64,000 nucleotides of DNA from Oidiodendron maius Zn (taxonomy: Eukaryota; Ascomycota; Leotiomycetes; Myxotrichaceae): NCBI GenBank assembly GCA_000827325.1, contig KN832885.1, forward strand, positions 186,001 to 250,000, in the 5' to 3' direction. The notes beneath the pieces were generated by a model, which was not told the origin of the DNA, did not search any database, and was given only the letters and a program-made list of their open reading frames with translations. Positions 12,009 to 24,158 of this stretch are shown in pieces. Made by a program: the position numbers and the translations under genes. The number at the start of each line of letters is the position of its first letter. Position 1 is the stretch's first letter.

Positions 12009-13713
12009 CTTTTCTTCTTCTAGGACTATAACAGACGAGCAAATACGGCCATGAAGAAGTAGAAGATAAGAAAACGAGAGAAAAGGAGCATGAAGGAGCG
12101 GAAGACAGAGAGCGTGAAGGAGGATTAAGGCATGAAGTTGAGAGAGAGCGGAGAGGAAGGCAGAAACCTCGCCGCGGCTGGCAAGTGCGATGTGAACCCG
12201 GACCTCGTACCCTCCGTGCGATCCATGCGATCCTGCCCAGGATCCAAGGGATCGGAGAGCAGAGGGTCGAGCCAAGATCGCCAGGGCCGCCAGGGTCTGG
12301 ATGGTGGTCCGAAAGAAAATACGACTCGGCCAGGGCCGGTGGCCTGTAATACCGGAGAGCGACGCCTGGGAGACTGAAATACTACCATCCGGGGAGTTAC
12401 CTGAGAGGCGCTTTTGGTGGCATTCGTTCGGGCTGAAAATTTCCACGGCGGCGTCCGGGAAACTGCAGCCTCCCGCCAAGTAGAAAACGTCAGTGGAGAG
12501 AGAATGAGTGGCAACCGTGTGTACCCGAATGGAGTGTACTACATTCTTGGCGTCTGCAGAGCTTGCAGTGCTCGCTCAAGAGACCAAAATATCTTTTTGC
12601 TCCCTTCTTTTCCTCCTTGGCGGAGTCATCATTTTCCCATTCCCCGTAAAGAAGATGATCCAGCATGCCCTTGTTTCTTCCTTAATACCCCTTCCTGCCC
12701 TTTAACCCGGAAATCAAGGGGAAAGCTGCACGTGCCGGGCTTGTCCCGATCAGGAATCTGAGCGTCAGGTACCAGTAACCGTTTTCGCAGATCCGGAGAT
12801 TTCCCGGCGATATTAAAAAATTCTGATTCGCTGGAGGGAGAAAACCTGGATGGAAGGATTCTAGAACAGCTGGATCCCCAAGGTGGTAAGTTGGTACAGT
12901 GATAAGGGAAATAAGCTTTCCTGCGCCCATGCAGTACTGCTGATAAGACCCATCATAGTATTATTATAGAGCTAGGACAATACACAATAGGCACATAACG
13001 GTGTAGACTAAATTGCCTGAATATTCGTGGACGAAAGGGAGAAATAAAATAATACGAACCTTGGCGAGCTGGATCAGCCCTCCTCTTAGCTCGACACTAA
13101 GCTCCCGATAGCTTCACGACAAGACTCCAAGATATGCGTCTTACGTATATCTCGTCTAGGCCGCTACTCGGCCTGCACTTTATGTTCAAAAATGATATAC
13201 GAAGCGCCTCCTTCATCGGGCTGTGATGGACCTTGGCAGGATAAAGATGGGGAGCCTTACCATTTCCCCCCTGTATCGATGTCCCTTGCAGCTCGTGTTC
13301 CTTTAAATATATTGCTTGAATATGACGACATGCGTTGCATTCAAGTATGCTAATACCCCCTTGCTCATACCAGCACAATGTTGGTGGCGCTGAAGCTTGG
13401 GGACTATGAGCGCCATTCCCGCCTCGGGAGTCTAGCCGTTATCACTATCGGTGTCCCAGAACTGGTAGATTTCGAGCCAAATCTTGTGGCTGCTGTGTAA
13501 AATGGAAGTATTGTAGAAAGAGAATAATTAGTGACAAGAGATATTATGGAACCCTAACAGAAAATGGAGAGTTCTGGGTTATCACTGCCGCTCTTTTGCA
13601 CTCTGAGGCATATTAAACTCCCTTTAAATATCGCTACGCTGCCCCATAATTCAAACATGCCCTTCAATGCGTTCTGCGACATTGATGATATCAAAAGCTC
13701 GATAATCCCAGGG
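12009..13713. other. Spacer upstream of GT31 copy B
   Basis: Holds the promoter and leader of GT31 copy B near 12,009-12,500, including a pyrimidine-rich stretch on the coding strand, and the 3' flank of the amidase. No supported gene is present. The open + frame at 13,564-13,905 is antisense to the last amidase exon. Confidence 0.45.
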
Positions 13714-15561
13714 TCACAATTTCTGAGCTCTCTGCAACACGTCCTTCAATTCTGTCTTCGGCACCTTGAATGGTTTAGGCCCATTGAGCCTGACCTTAGT
13801 GATCTGTTCGAAAGCATAGCCAACCCGGAGCAACTTGGCATCGTCGAATGCTTTCGTGATGAACGTTATGCAGAAGCTATATTGTTTATTAACAAAGCTC
13901 GGTAGGTTTTATCCACCTTAATCCTACAACTTACGGTATGCCAGGCGCAATCGCAACCAGATTTCCTCTCTTATTCATCTCAATTTTGGTGTCTTCGGGA
14001 TAGAATCCTAAGGGCACGGAGAGGATAGGGAAACCCATCTTAGCAGCGAAGAGAGTGGGGATATCAAGCGTCGAAGGGACTGCTAGGATATCTAGATTGT
14101 GCTTCTTTAAGGCGCCAAGAATGCCTCCCACGCCTCCAAAATATTGGTCCTTCTCCATCAGTTCTTTGTATTTGGCACTAGAGACATCAGCTCCTTCCTT
14201 CTGGGTCCAGAGGAACCTCTCTGTATCGCGATCAGGGTATTGCTCCTCAGGGGTGTTTTGGGTATAAGTGATGAGATCTTTCATATTGTGGATGTTGTGA
14301 GGGTTATTCTTGAGCGCAGCAAAGTACGTAGCCAGGTCTGATTTGAATTCTGCAGCAATACAGAAACTTTGGGTTACTTTATCTTGCTTCAAGAACTCCT
14401 CAACTGACTCAAAGTCGGTATTCTCGATAATCTCGGCTCCTGCTGTTGCAAGAGTCGTGAGAGCGATTTCAAAAGCCGCGAGGATAGGACTCGCAACCTC
14501 TATGAATGTATTTCTTGGAACACCGATTTTGATACCTTTTATGTCTATTGTTTGGCACGACGTTGTGAAATCAGGTATTGGATCGAACGGAATATTCCAG
14601 GTAAAATCATCAGCCTCGCTGCGGCCGGCGAGAGTATTCAACATATGCGCCGCATCTCTAACAGTTCGCGTCATTGGGCCAACAACGTCTTGTCTGTGAG
14701 AAATGGGGACGCAGCCGTCATTTGCTACAAGGCCACGCGTGGGCTTGAGACCAACAACGCAGTTGATTTCGGCTGGGCAGATAATGCTTCCCGCAGTCTG
14801 CGTTTTCCATTTAGCAATCATGATATTGAACTCTCGGAAAGCATACCTCTGATCCAAGTGACGCAATACATAATCCCAGCGAGGTTGCTACCCCTGAGCC
14901 AGCGCTGCTACCGGATGGCTCTGATTTTGGATAGTAGGTTCCCATAGTCTGTCCGCCTCGCGGGCTCCATCCATTACTTGTCATCGACGATCTGAAATTG
15001 GCCCACTCTGAAAGATTTGTCTTGCCTAGAATAACGGCACCTGCTTTTCGAAATTTGGATACTACTGATGCCTCATTGTCTGGTTTGGCTCCTACCAAAG
15101 CGCAAGACCCCGATGTAGTCTCCATCCTGTCCTGAGTGACAATATTGTCCTTGACTAGAATTGGGACTCCATGCCAATATCTATTTCTCGTAAGTACTGA
15201 GCTTATCACGAAGAAAAGAATAATCTTTAACTTGCCCTCTTCTTCCTGAGCGATGTCGCTCCTCGTCTAGCAACTCCGCAGCACGGACCGCATCCGGATT
15301 TGTCTCTATTACAGATCGAAACTCATCATTGGACTCTTCTATCCTTGCAAGATATGCTTTAACGATGTCCACCGACGTAAATTTGCTACTTTGCAGCCCT
15401 TCTGCGACTTCTTCGAGGGTGATATTGAGGAGACCAGGAAGTTCCCCTGCAGCTGAAGCCCTGTCAGCTGCATGTACTCAAAGTGTATCTGCAGGACATG
15501 TCTTACTTGAGTTCGGGTGGTCTGTGGCCTTTATGACAGGCTTGGCACCCGAAGAAGACAT
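13714..15561 (-). CDS. Amidase-signature family hydrolase
   Basis: Five exons (15561-15507, 15467-15236, 15180-14847, 14797-13935, 13876-13714) give 548 residues with every phase closing. The amidase signature fold is plain. It has GVPILVKDN (Lys106), EPSGSSAGSG (cis-Ser187) and ETAGSIICPAE (nucleophile Ser211), with the 24-residue spacing between serines expected from FAAH-type enzymes. Family blocks VGLKPTRGLV, VGPMTRTVRDAA and the end GIPFCITF...GYAFEQITKVR follow. It should hydrolyse a carboxamide to acid and ammonia, with substrate unknown. It lacks a clear signal peptide. Intron 1 is only 39 bp, and intron 2 (15181-15235) appears to use a GC donor in AGG|GCAAGT context. A GT alternative two bases further in would break the frame. 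Otherwise the gene looks intact. Confidence 0.85.
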
Positions 15562-16586
15562 ATTTGAGATCGAAACACCTGAATTCACATGTCCGTGAGG
15601 ACGAAGGTATATAAAGTCGCGACCTGCCTAAGTAGGATAGAGACAATCATGAGGTACCGTAAGTGGAGGGTGACGACACGTGATGGGAATATTACTCACA
15701 TCTCCTTCATGCCTGCGGGTAACGGCCCACCAGAAATTACGGGGTATGTAGCTGGGAATTGGTCTCTGCAACACAATTTTGAGCGAGCTAGATTTCTAGA
15801 ATATTGAGTATGGTTATGCTCATCAGCCGTCTTTGTCCAAATTATGGACTCTGGCAGCTAATGCTTATCATTTTCGATTCCTGCAGAGAGTGACACGATA
15901 TTGTCAGTGAGATTCACAGGACACTTGTGAGAGGTATTAGGACTGTGGTTAACCATCCCGTTTGGCGACAGTTTCAAGTCTAGCCTGGACAGAGAATTAC
16001 AGCTGCTGTCGCACTCGACTTTATATTTTCTCTTCATCAAACGTTATAAATTCGAAGTTTATTACATTTAAACGTATGTCTCGTATCTGCAACGTAATAT
16101 CGTAGCTCTTCACTAAAAACTCTCACTTAGATATATAACATTGCTATAAAATGCTTCCGGGTATGGCCTCTTCGCTTCCCTGTATCTAACAGGTCCTAAC
16201 TGAGCGGTACTCGCGAATTCACCAGCTGGAGGCTCCCTTGACCTATCCATCGTCATCACTCATCCAGTAAATTTAGTTTTGTCCTGGCAACCGGCATGGA
16301 CACTGCCACCATTATAGGAAAGTAGGATCGCTAAGCTTCTACCACCTTCTCCAGCGCGTTATTCATTTGAGTGTCTTGTTATAGAGAAAGCCCTAGGCAT
16401 CATGACAACCCAGTGTACTATATGGCAAAAATTCTCTCAGATTTTCGAAGAATGAGGCTACAGATTCTTGAAATGTCCCATACCAGTGCCTTCAACGTGT
16501 CGACATACTTCATAGCAGTACATTCCAATTAAATCACATACTTTCCTGGTCAGCGAGTCTTAATCGATACAAAAAGAGCTGCTGCA
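15562..16586. other. Intergenic spacer
   Basis: About 1 kb between the amidase start and the stop of the next gene on the same strand. Short random frames only. Nothing recognisable seen. Confidence 0.5.
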
Positions 16587-17700
16587 TTACTCGCGATGAC
16601 CGAGCAGCATCATGAATTGGTACACAAATATGAGCTTGTGACTGTATTCGTCGCCAACCACCAACCCTGAGATGATGGAGGTGGTCATTTGAGTAGCAAA
16701 AGATTTTTCATTCATGTACCCGACAGCGTACAGGACCGGTAGTACCATCAGAGAAGACCATGAAGGGCCTTTGGCGCCCACCCGTCGCAGCCAAAGGGCC
16801 CAGTTCATCATCAGAGACACATTTCTCAAGACGAATATAATCGTGGCTTTCCGTGTGATCATGAAGGCAGAATAGACAAATAAGAACTGCGCCCATTTGA
16901 AGTCCTTGTCCTCAAGAGGCATCATCAGCAAGAAAAAGCCAAAGATCATGAGCGATAACCCGTTGCCCACTGGGCCACGGATAAATGCATGCGCCATTTC
17001 CAGCTCTTCCTCTGTGGCACGCTTCCAGACCTTGGGAGGGGTGACGGGTATCGGCTCTGGCCGCGCGATGTCCTTGAATACTTGGTCCAGTCCGGGGGGC
17101 GGAGGTAATGGCCTGTTCACAATCAGGCTGCAGACACGAGTGAGTGTATGATTCGCGCTCTGGAAGAGAGAAATTTGTAAGTCTGTGATCTGCTCAATTC
17201 CAGACAAAGGAACCCACCTTCTCGCTCTTACACCAGTCCTGGTAGTCCTTGGCAGAGGACCATACCCCAGTGGCATATGAGCCGAATGTCGGCGCCATTA
17301 CGATAATGGCAAGAATGATTCCAACCACAGCAACTTCAAATCCACGCTCCTTAACAATTTTTTTCCACAATGACCGCAGCCTGCCATCGCTATTTCGTTG
17401 TGTATTCGAATTTGGTGTTTGTGATGCCTGCTGTGGGGCTACCTGCGGTGGTGTCGGCGACAGTTGTACTACTGTGGTGTGGCCAGGCGCTGTTGTTGTG
17501 GTCTGTGTTCGAAGTCGTGCTCGCTCCAGGGAAAGCCGCTGCTGCTGTTGTAGCGATGGTCCTGGTGAGTATCCTGGGGTAGCAGAGGAAGCTGACCCAG
17601 CTGCTGGAGCAGAACTCGTCTCTCCATGTGAGGCATTTGCGCCGGATGCTTCTGATGAGGAGCCTTGCCGGTTAAAGGCCCTCAATTGAATAGACGACAT
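16587..17700 (-). CDS. Multi-pass membrane protein, unknown function
   Basis: Two exons (17700-17218, 17159-16587; 58-bp intron) give 351 residues. I do not recognise the family. The first 110 residues are low-complexity, rich in Ser, Ala, Gln and Thr with a Q4 run, so probably disordered and cytosolic. A strong helix follows (VAVVGIILAIIVMAPTF, about 124-141). The second half has helices around LSLMIFGFFLLMMP, FLFVYSAFMITRKATIIFVL and LMVLPVLYAVGYM. The segment between helices carries a Pro-rich LPPPPGLDQVF and a Glu-rich stretch. The ATG at 17700 is the first in frame after a stop-free but non-methionine extension. The next gene upstream is also a membrane protein on the same strand, separated by 474 bp. 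Confidence 0.7.
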
Positions 17701-18174
17701 GGCAGGAGTGTCGTACACAAAAGGAAGACAGTGCCTGGCTAATTCTCCTCTGATGTTGCACAAGAAAGGAAACGATGATTGAAGAATCGCGGGGTCTGCC
17801 TTGGCAACGAGTTCCCCTTCCCCTTTTCAATGGTCTAGCCCTTCAAGCAATTCGGGGGAAGCGAGGCGGGATGGGCCGTGGCGGCGGCGCAGACAAAATG
17901 GTTGTTCGCGAGCTGGAACTAAGTATTGGATTCGTCCACACTAAGCCCTACGGGGGGCAGGCTGAAGGTAACCAAGCCTCTCAATGCATTGTTGATATCC
18001 GAAATCAAAGCAGGAGGCTTCTTGCAAGGTTGGATTTGGCCCAAGGGCCAATTTACAGCTTGAATTATAGTATGGTATTCTGTAACTCTTATACATGGAT
18101 GCTCCCAGCAAACCCAAACGCTTCAAATTAATTGGACAGGCTGGCCCGCGTTCCAAGTTACCCCAGTCCTTATC
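17701..18174. other. Spacer between two membrane-protein genes
   Basis: A 474-bp spacer holding the promoter of the 351-residue membrane protein and the 3' end of the 217-residue one. Nothing else seen. Confidence 0.45.
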
Positions 18175-18828
18175 TTATGCAGGGTCTGTTAGACCGGCGC
18201 CTGACTGACTTTCAGCTATCCGGGGCCGCCCTGCTGGAGGGGCCTTCTCTCCCAGCAAACGCCCAAGCTTATTGCCAACTCGCAGCAGGAACCGGTGAAG
18301 TGGGTGAAGCGGTGGCCACAGCAGCCCAGTGACCAACCCAAGAAGAGGCTTCTCGGGATAATGATAAATGTAAATCCACAGTATTGTTGCAGCTTGTATA
18401 AGTGTATAGACAGTGAGAGCCGCAAGCAAGCTTTGTAGCGCCAGGGCCGACATGAACTTGTATGACACGCTCAACCCCATAGAACTTGCGAGCCAGCCGC
18501 CAAAGCAGATGCCGAAAAATGCGATTATCCACCAGTCATCCTTAGGTAGCAGCTTCTGCCCGTCAAATGGGAGCCTCGGAGACGCGCTTTGTCTGTATGC
18601 CTTCAGGAGGCGTGGAAAGCGGGGAGCCAGGAAGTACAAGACTGCATTGATACAGCCAACGGCGAGAGCATCGAACATGACCCGGTATGGCAGGTCGTCA
18701 TGATAGGGAAACCAAAATAGGCCGAAGAAAGAAACCACGCTGGTCGGCCTGTACAGCAGCCGTACCGTCCGAAGGGAAAAGCATATGGAGATAGCGACTG
18801 GGAGGAGCGATGAAAGGAAGTCCTCCAT
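18175..18828 (-). CDS. Small multi-pass membrane protein, unknown function
   Basis: A single open frame of 217 residues starting with ATG at 18828. It has hydrophobic segments around LLPVAISICFSL, VMFDALAVGCINAVLYFLAP, WWIIAFFGICFGGWLAS, LAALTVYTLIQAATILWIYI and LLGLVTGLLWPPLHPL, so about five helices. The tail is hydrophilic (EKAPPAGRPRIAESQ). I recognise no family motif. An upstream ATG at 18904 followed by GTACGT could be a first exon, but the obvious splice to the ATG leaves the wrong phase, so I keep the single-exon model. The placement upstream of, and on the same strand as, another orphan membrane protein suggests, but does not show, a functional link. Confidence 0.6.
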   Translation of the reverse strand: MEDFLSSLLPVAISICFSLRTVRLLYRPTSVVSFFGLFWFPYHDDLPYRVMFDALAVGCINAVLYFLAPRFPRLLKAYRQSASPRLPFDGQKLLPKDDWWIIAFFGICFGGWLASSMGLSVSYKFMSALALQSLLAALTVYTLIQAATILWIYIYHYPEKPLLGLVTGLLWPPLHPLHRFLLRVGNKLGRLLGEKAPPAGRPRIAESQSGAGLTDPA

Positions 18829-21103
18829 CTGAACTTTCGATAAGAGTTGCTTTTGGGTGGGGATTATAATTTTCTGAGAGAATGACGTACAGCTCAGATT
18901 TCATTGTGCTGTCATGGGAATGCGGCCAAACTTATGCTATCACTGAGAGGCTTGGAAATGGGGCGCAGCGTTAATCACGTTCCGGGCGTGACGCCTGGCG
19001 CATGCAGCCCGGAAGGCGGGTGAATAATGTGGTAATGCAGCCAAAAAGTAGCTACCGAACAGTCTTTCGGAAAACACTCAAGAATGCGAGCTATTGTTTA
19101 ACGACAATTCTATCATCCTTTGGAGCGCCTCCTTTATTGTCACAGGATACGTAAATGGAGAGCAGCAGAATAATAGACCAAGATGGCTCAAGGGAATGGG
19201 TTTAACAATAATGCAGCTGCTACAGAGCTAAATCTCCAGTATAGTTCTGTTTGTACGTCGAGGTCCTATGAATTGGTAATAGTAAGTAAGCTGTATCACA
19301 TTCCCTAAGTTTCAATGTTTATGTTAAGCAGTTAAAGCGAGACCTTCACGGCCATGAGGTGCAATAAGTTATCTGTTGAGTAGGATAGATATTCAGTAGT
19401 ATAGATTCAGGTGCGATAAAACCGCTTCCAGTCCAGAACTAAATGGGACGTTTGTAGAATTTTGAATTTTAAGGCAATGTGATAAATCTTCTAAATTATG
19501 AAGCGGAGCTAAGTTGAAGTATTGTTAGTTTATATGCTCTTATGATCCATACGGTCTGCATTGCCTGACTTGAATAATTGCCAAAATATTTTTCTCATTG
19601 GCTACCGCTCCTCTTGATCATACATATCCACAAGTAAGTACAACTAAGAGCTTTTATTTGAAGCGAATAACTTTGGACAGTAACTGGGATGGACTCAGGC
19701 CGTGCCTGTCCAATGTGTACATGACCGCAATAATTATCAAAACATGTCCGTACTGGAGAATGTATGAATACCCAATTCACACCTACGGAAGGCACAACTT
19801 CCGCGAAAGTCTACACGCAAAGACATAACTTTAGTAGATCATTGAATCAGTTTATGCCTCCTCAACTGGTCACCACTCTTCGCTATCATGGAGCAAAGCT
19901 AGGGCTTCAGCATTCAGCAATATGAGATGACTTATGACTCTGCCTTCGAGCTTGTATCATTGAGTCGACAATTTATTGGAAGTACTTCAATGCATCTCGT
20001 TGGCAAACGTTCTTCCATGTCATTAATGCGTAATCGTCTTGAGAGGGTCTTACAGCATCTATTGAGCGAGGGAAAATCCAGCATGCTAACAGCGTCGTCA
20101 GATACAGCGACCTCTGTATATCTTCCAGGACGTCATTATTTCTGGGAGCTGGACTATCTATAATAACATACGCACGTTAGCTGGCGGCATTGGCTAGCCA
20201 TTTCCTTAAATCAACTAACCTAGCGTAGTCTACAGCAATATAGAAGAATATTCCCAGCTTGTGTACGACATGCCTAATCCCATCCAGGAAAAGCTTCCGT
20301 GGCGGGCGCGGGCCATCCCGCGTTCCCTATACTAGTTGTTTAGTTTCAAGATAACACGACCCACGTTTCACAACAGGACCAACTGTAGGTATGTTTCACA
20401 GCAATGTTATTATCTTTATCTGATACCATATCATACCGTGCGCTCTTATCTTTTATCTTTTATCTTTTATCTTTATCTTTGCTTATCATCTCACATTATC
20501 ATCTCGTTACGACACTACTTTAGCGCTGCGACACTACAAGATTCTCAAACGGCGCCTAGGGGCGATTCGAATATCTATTATTCCCTGTATGTCTTCTGGA
20601 CGACATGGCTAAGTGCATATAACTCAATCAGACCATCTCCTTTGTCAAAGAACAAAAAAAACAGATTTTAACCCCCAGATAAAAATAATCAAATCAATAT
20701 TGGAAAGGCTAGGTTTCCCTCCTGCCAATCTCCAACGAGACGTGTTCACCATAGAAACAGGCTGCGGTGCTATACCTCCCTGTAAATCAGTGAATGTAAG
20801 ATGGGAACTTGAAGTATAAGTAAAGCAAGAACCCGGTTCTTTGCCGTTGCTGTGTAGAGTGAGTGCATATAGAAATAAGATGAGAATGTGTGTATGTATA
20901 TATAAAGGGGTATATAAAACAACGCAGCTATATATATGTATATATCTCGGCGTAAATGTAATGTAATGTAGTATAATACCCGATCCGCCATCGCATCCTT
21001 TAAGTCGATGCCAGTGCAAATGCGTGCAAATGCAAGCAAGATGTTATGCATATGATATCATGATCTCATCTCATCTAAATCTCATAGCTCGTTCCCTTCC
21101 ACA
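18829..21103. other. Gene-poor 2.3 kb stretch
   Basis: No gene could be built on either strand. The sequence is moderately AT-rich, with a GATA-site/simple-repeat cluster (20,411-20,487) and TA-alternating runs near 20,895-20,945. It includes the 3' flank of the PH-like gene. Confidence 0.5.
20411..20487 (-). repeat. TTTTATC tandem run / GATA-site cluster
   Basis: Eight TATC cores (GATA on the minus strand) and one GATA core on the plus strand fall within 77 bp. Four of the TATC cores are in a near-perfect TTTTATC repeat at 20,451-20,477. It reads equally as a simple repeat or a dense array of sites for a GATA-type factor (AreA/SreA-like). No flanking gene start is closer than about 1.6 kb. 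Confidence 0.6.
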
Positions 21104-23087
21104 TCACAAAAACCCTCCCTCACCAAACACCCCTACCGTACTACCTCTACATGAGGTCCTCTTTGCTCCTTCTGAGCGATCACGCTCATACTGCGAAGCG
21201 GAGGCGCCATGATATGCCTTCCTATCATCATCCCCGCCGAACTCGCTGCTCTCTCTATGACTCCCTTCTCGTCCAGAGCTCGAACTTGCATTCGTCTGGA
21301 CGAGCAGGAGGGAACTCGTGGAGCTTAAACGCTTCGCGAATTCCTGGAAAGAGAGACGTTTGGCGCTATTTCCACTTCGTCTGCGTTCTAGCATGTTATT
21401 CTCGCGCTCGCGGTCTAGGCCGAGGCCGGAGGGACCGGAGTGCCAGTCCTGCAGGCCGGGAATAGCAGTGGAAGAGATGGAGCGGGAATTCAAGGCGAGG
21501 GAGTTCGGGCGGCGCGACGGGTTGGCGTGGGGAGTGGGGTTCGAACTGGTCTGTGGGCGGTAGCTGGAGGATTCGTAGTAGTCTATTATGGAGCGGTTGA
21601 GGAAAGGGATAGGCGGGCTTCGGGTGGCGGGAGAAAGGGGGCGCGAGGAGGGGAGAGGAGTGCTGCGGCCCGAGATGTAGTCGAGGGCACGTTGGGCAGG
21701 GGAGCGGATGGGTGGATCGGCGGGGGACATGTTGAGGCCGTCGTCGTCGTAGTCGGATTCGGCATCTGATTCTTCGGATTCTTCATCGAGATCGAAAGAA
21801 CTCTTGGTGATGCCTTCTTCCTGTGTGACCGACTTTTGGCGTTTCCTCTCGTCGGCCTCGCGCATCAACGCTTCAAACCGCGCGATACTGCTGATCTTCT
21901 CCTCCTCTTTGCCTTGTACTCGGTCACTGCCTGGGATATATCGCATCTGGAAGGCTCTGTCTAAAATCGTTTCCCGCGGCCCTGGTGGGGTGGTACCAAT
22001 CGGGGGTACAACGGAAGCGATGCTGTTGCTCCCTCGTGTATGCGACGAGAGCGCGGATGATCTTCCCTGCGCCGACGTCCACCCTTCGACAAACTGCGCA
22101 TCATATCCTGACATCGACGCTGGCGACGGGAGATCTGATGGCACATTGCCAGTATAATTCTGCATGTGAGGCGAGAATCCCACCGGGGGATGCTGCGAGC
22201 TCGCTTGAGAAGAGAGATCTGAGCGCCTCGATCGCAAACTTGGCGAAGGCGATATCAATGCCGCCGGGCGCTCCCTAGGTGCATGGGGATAGGTGCTCAC
22301 GGACTGCGTCGAAGACCCGCGCTGATAGTCTGGCCTCGACACGGAATTCGACACCGATCTGCCTTCCTTTCCCTCCCGTGCGAACGGGTTGGTAAAGATG
22401 GCCGTCGGGCTCGTCACCTCCTCCACGGGCTCCTGCGACCCAGGCACCAGGTGCGGCTTGATGCGCGAGTTCCAGTCGTGGATGGTGTGATGCTCATCCG
22501 GGGCATCGCGAAAGAGGAGGGTGTTCGCCCACGGGTCCTTGGAGCCCAGTCCGCTGGTGCGACTCGAGCGGCGTTTACGCTGGCGGTTGGCGAGTGAGTC
22601 GGCCTTGAACTGGAGCATCAGCGTTGGCAGGGAGGGCGCCTGCTTGCGGTGCTGGACCAGGCGGATCTGCGAGAGCTCGAAAGAGGCAAGTGGATACTGG
22701 GCGAGATATTCCCAATCGCCCTGCAGCTGATATCAGCGGGGTGGTCAGATCATAGCCTGGGGGGATTCCTCCTACCTTAGCCTTATATAGAGAGAGGTAC
22801 AGCGCGGTTGGCGTGTCTGGCTGTGTGACATCGACGAGGCTGGGCTTCGCAGAGGAGGATTTGAGGAGTTTCCCCTCAGCGAGGTTAATCTGCGACTTGA
22901 AGGGTGAGCCGCTGCCAAGGACGACGTAGCGCGGCTGCGATATGGTCAGTCTGATACTTTGCTGGGGAGAAGGCGCCTTTTGGTGTTTGTTGGAGTATCA
23001 AAAATATGTTCTCACCTTCCACACGGCGCGTCCGATAATGGACCCGCGCTCGGGGGGCACCAGCATCATACCCTCGAGGAGAATCAT
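21104..23087 (-). CDS. PH-like domain protein with long disordered tail (frame break)
   Basis: Three exons: 23087-23016, 22934-22776 and 22721-21104. The N-terminus reads MILLEGMMLVPPERGS, RYVVLGSGSPFKSQINLAEG, ALYLSLYKAK, then GDWEYLAQYPLASF. This has the strand spacing of a pleckstrin-homology-like fold, about 110 residues. The remaining 500 residues are Ser/Pro/Arg-rich and probably disordered, with an acidic patch (EESEESDAESDYDDD) and a DPWANTLLF block. This suits a membrane- or cortex-binding scaffold, but I cannot name it. Exon 3 as spliced stays in frame only to about codon 14. The long downstream frame is offset by one base at an A4 run (plus strand 22680-22683; T4 on the coding strand). 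A three-base run would read through as ASFELSQIRLVQH. This may be an assembly error, a recent lesion or an unusual splice. Confidence 0.65.
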
Positions 23088-24130
23088 GTTGAATGGAGGT
23101 AGGGGATCGCACACAGCACGCACGGCGCACCCCGTCGTCGTCGTCGGGCGTCAGGAGAGGGGAGGCGGGGTATCAGCGCATGGTAAGAGGGAAATGGGGG
23201 TGGTGGATATGAAAAAAAGAGGAATGGGAAAAGTCGCGGTAGAAAGATCAGGATGTTGGAGGAAGAGATCTGGTCCGTGGATAATAAGAGTCCAGACGTA
23301 TGAAAGGTTAGGAAGAAAAGGAGGAGACCCAGACGCTGGCCGGTGCACGTTTGCCCGGTCGCTATTGCCCCCTGGCCTTCGCGGGCGGGTCCGCGAGGGT
23401 ACCTTGTACTTGACGCTGCTGGGAAATGACCTCTCCAACTAAGTACCTAGTACTGCAGCTCGGTGCCAACTTTTCTCGACGGGTGTAAGGGTGTATTTGT
23501 ATTTGTGTTTCGTATATTGGGAGGTGGCACATCATCGCTAGAAATACACACACCCATGGGACTGATCAGTCGCCTGCGGCGGCGCTGTAGTTCCTCGTTT
23601 GGGAGGCTCCCTCAACCAGAGGATATATCTCCCCACTCCCAATCTCTACGCGCTGTGTCTCTTTCTCACCCCATCAATTCCTCTCTTTCCGACTCTCTCC
23701 ACATCTCTTCCTCTCTTTCCCTCTCGCATGACGTAGAACACTCCCGGGCCACTATTCCGCGTTGCCACCGCGGGAACCAGCAAACTCTGACCCGCCGGCT
23801 AATCCCCACGACCAATATCCTGCCAGCTCGGCGCAAAAAGTATTTATCTGATGAACTCATCGACGAAAAAAGAAAGGACGAAAAGAGCAGAGAGAAAAAA
23901 ACATGCAGAAACCTTCAGCATCACCCCCTGAACGCCTCTTCTTCGCACGTGCCGATCGCCCGCCTCCTTGCATGATGAGGCGTCGGCGCTATCTCGATGG
24001 GACCAACAGACCGCGCCGAAAGAGAAACCAGTATGTGAGAGAATGTTTAACAATACGAAGTCAGACAGACAGTACTGCGGTCTCTCCTTACTTGCATGTC
24101 AATATCTCCCCGTCTCTATCTCTCTCTGTT

Positions 24131-24158
24131 CTCTTCTCTTCTCTTCTCTTCTCTTCTC
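24131..24158 (+). repeat. (CTCTT)n microsatellite
   Basis: Five and a half near-perfect copies of the pentamer CTCTT inside a longer pyrimidine tract. Confidence 0.8.

Noticed and set aside
12009-12479. N-terminal extension of GT31 copy B by 157 codons
   Set aside because: No ATG starts it, and it would bury the signal-anchor that should lie near the N-terminus.
13564-13905. Open plus-strand frame of 113 codons
   Set aside because: It is antisense to the last amidase exon and its intron, which rebuild the conserved family ending.
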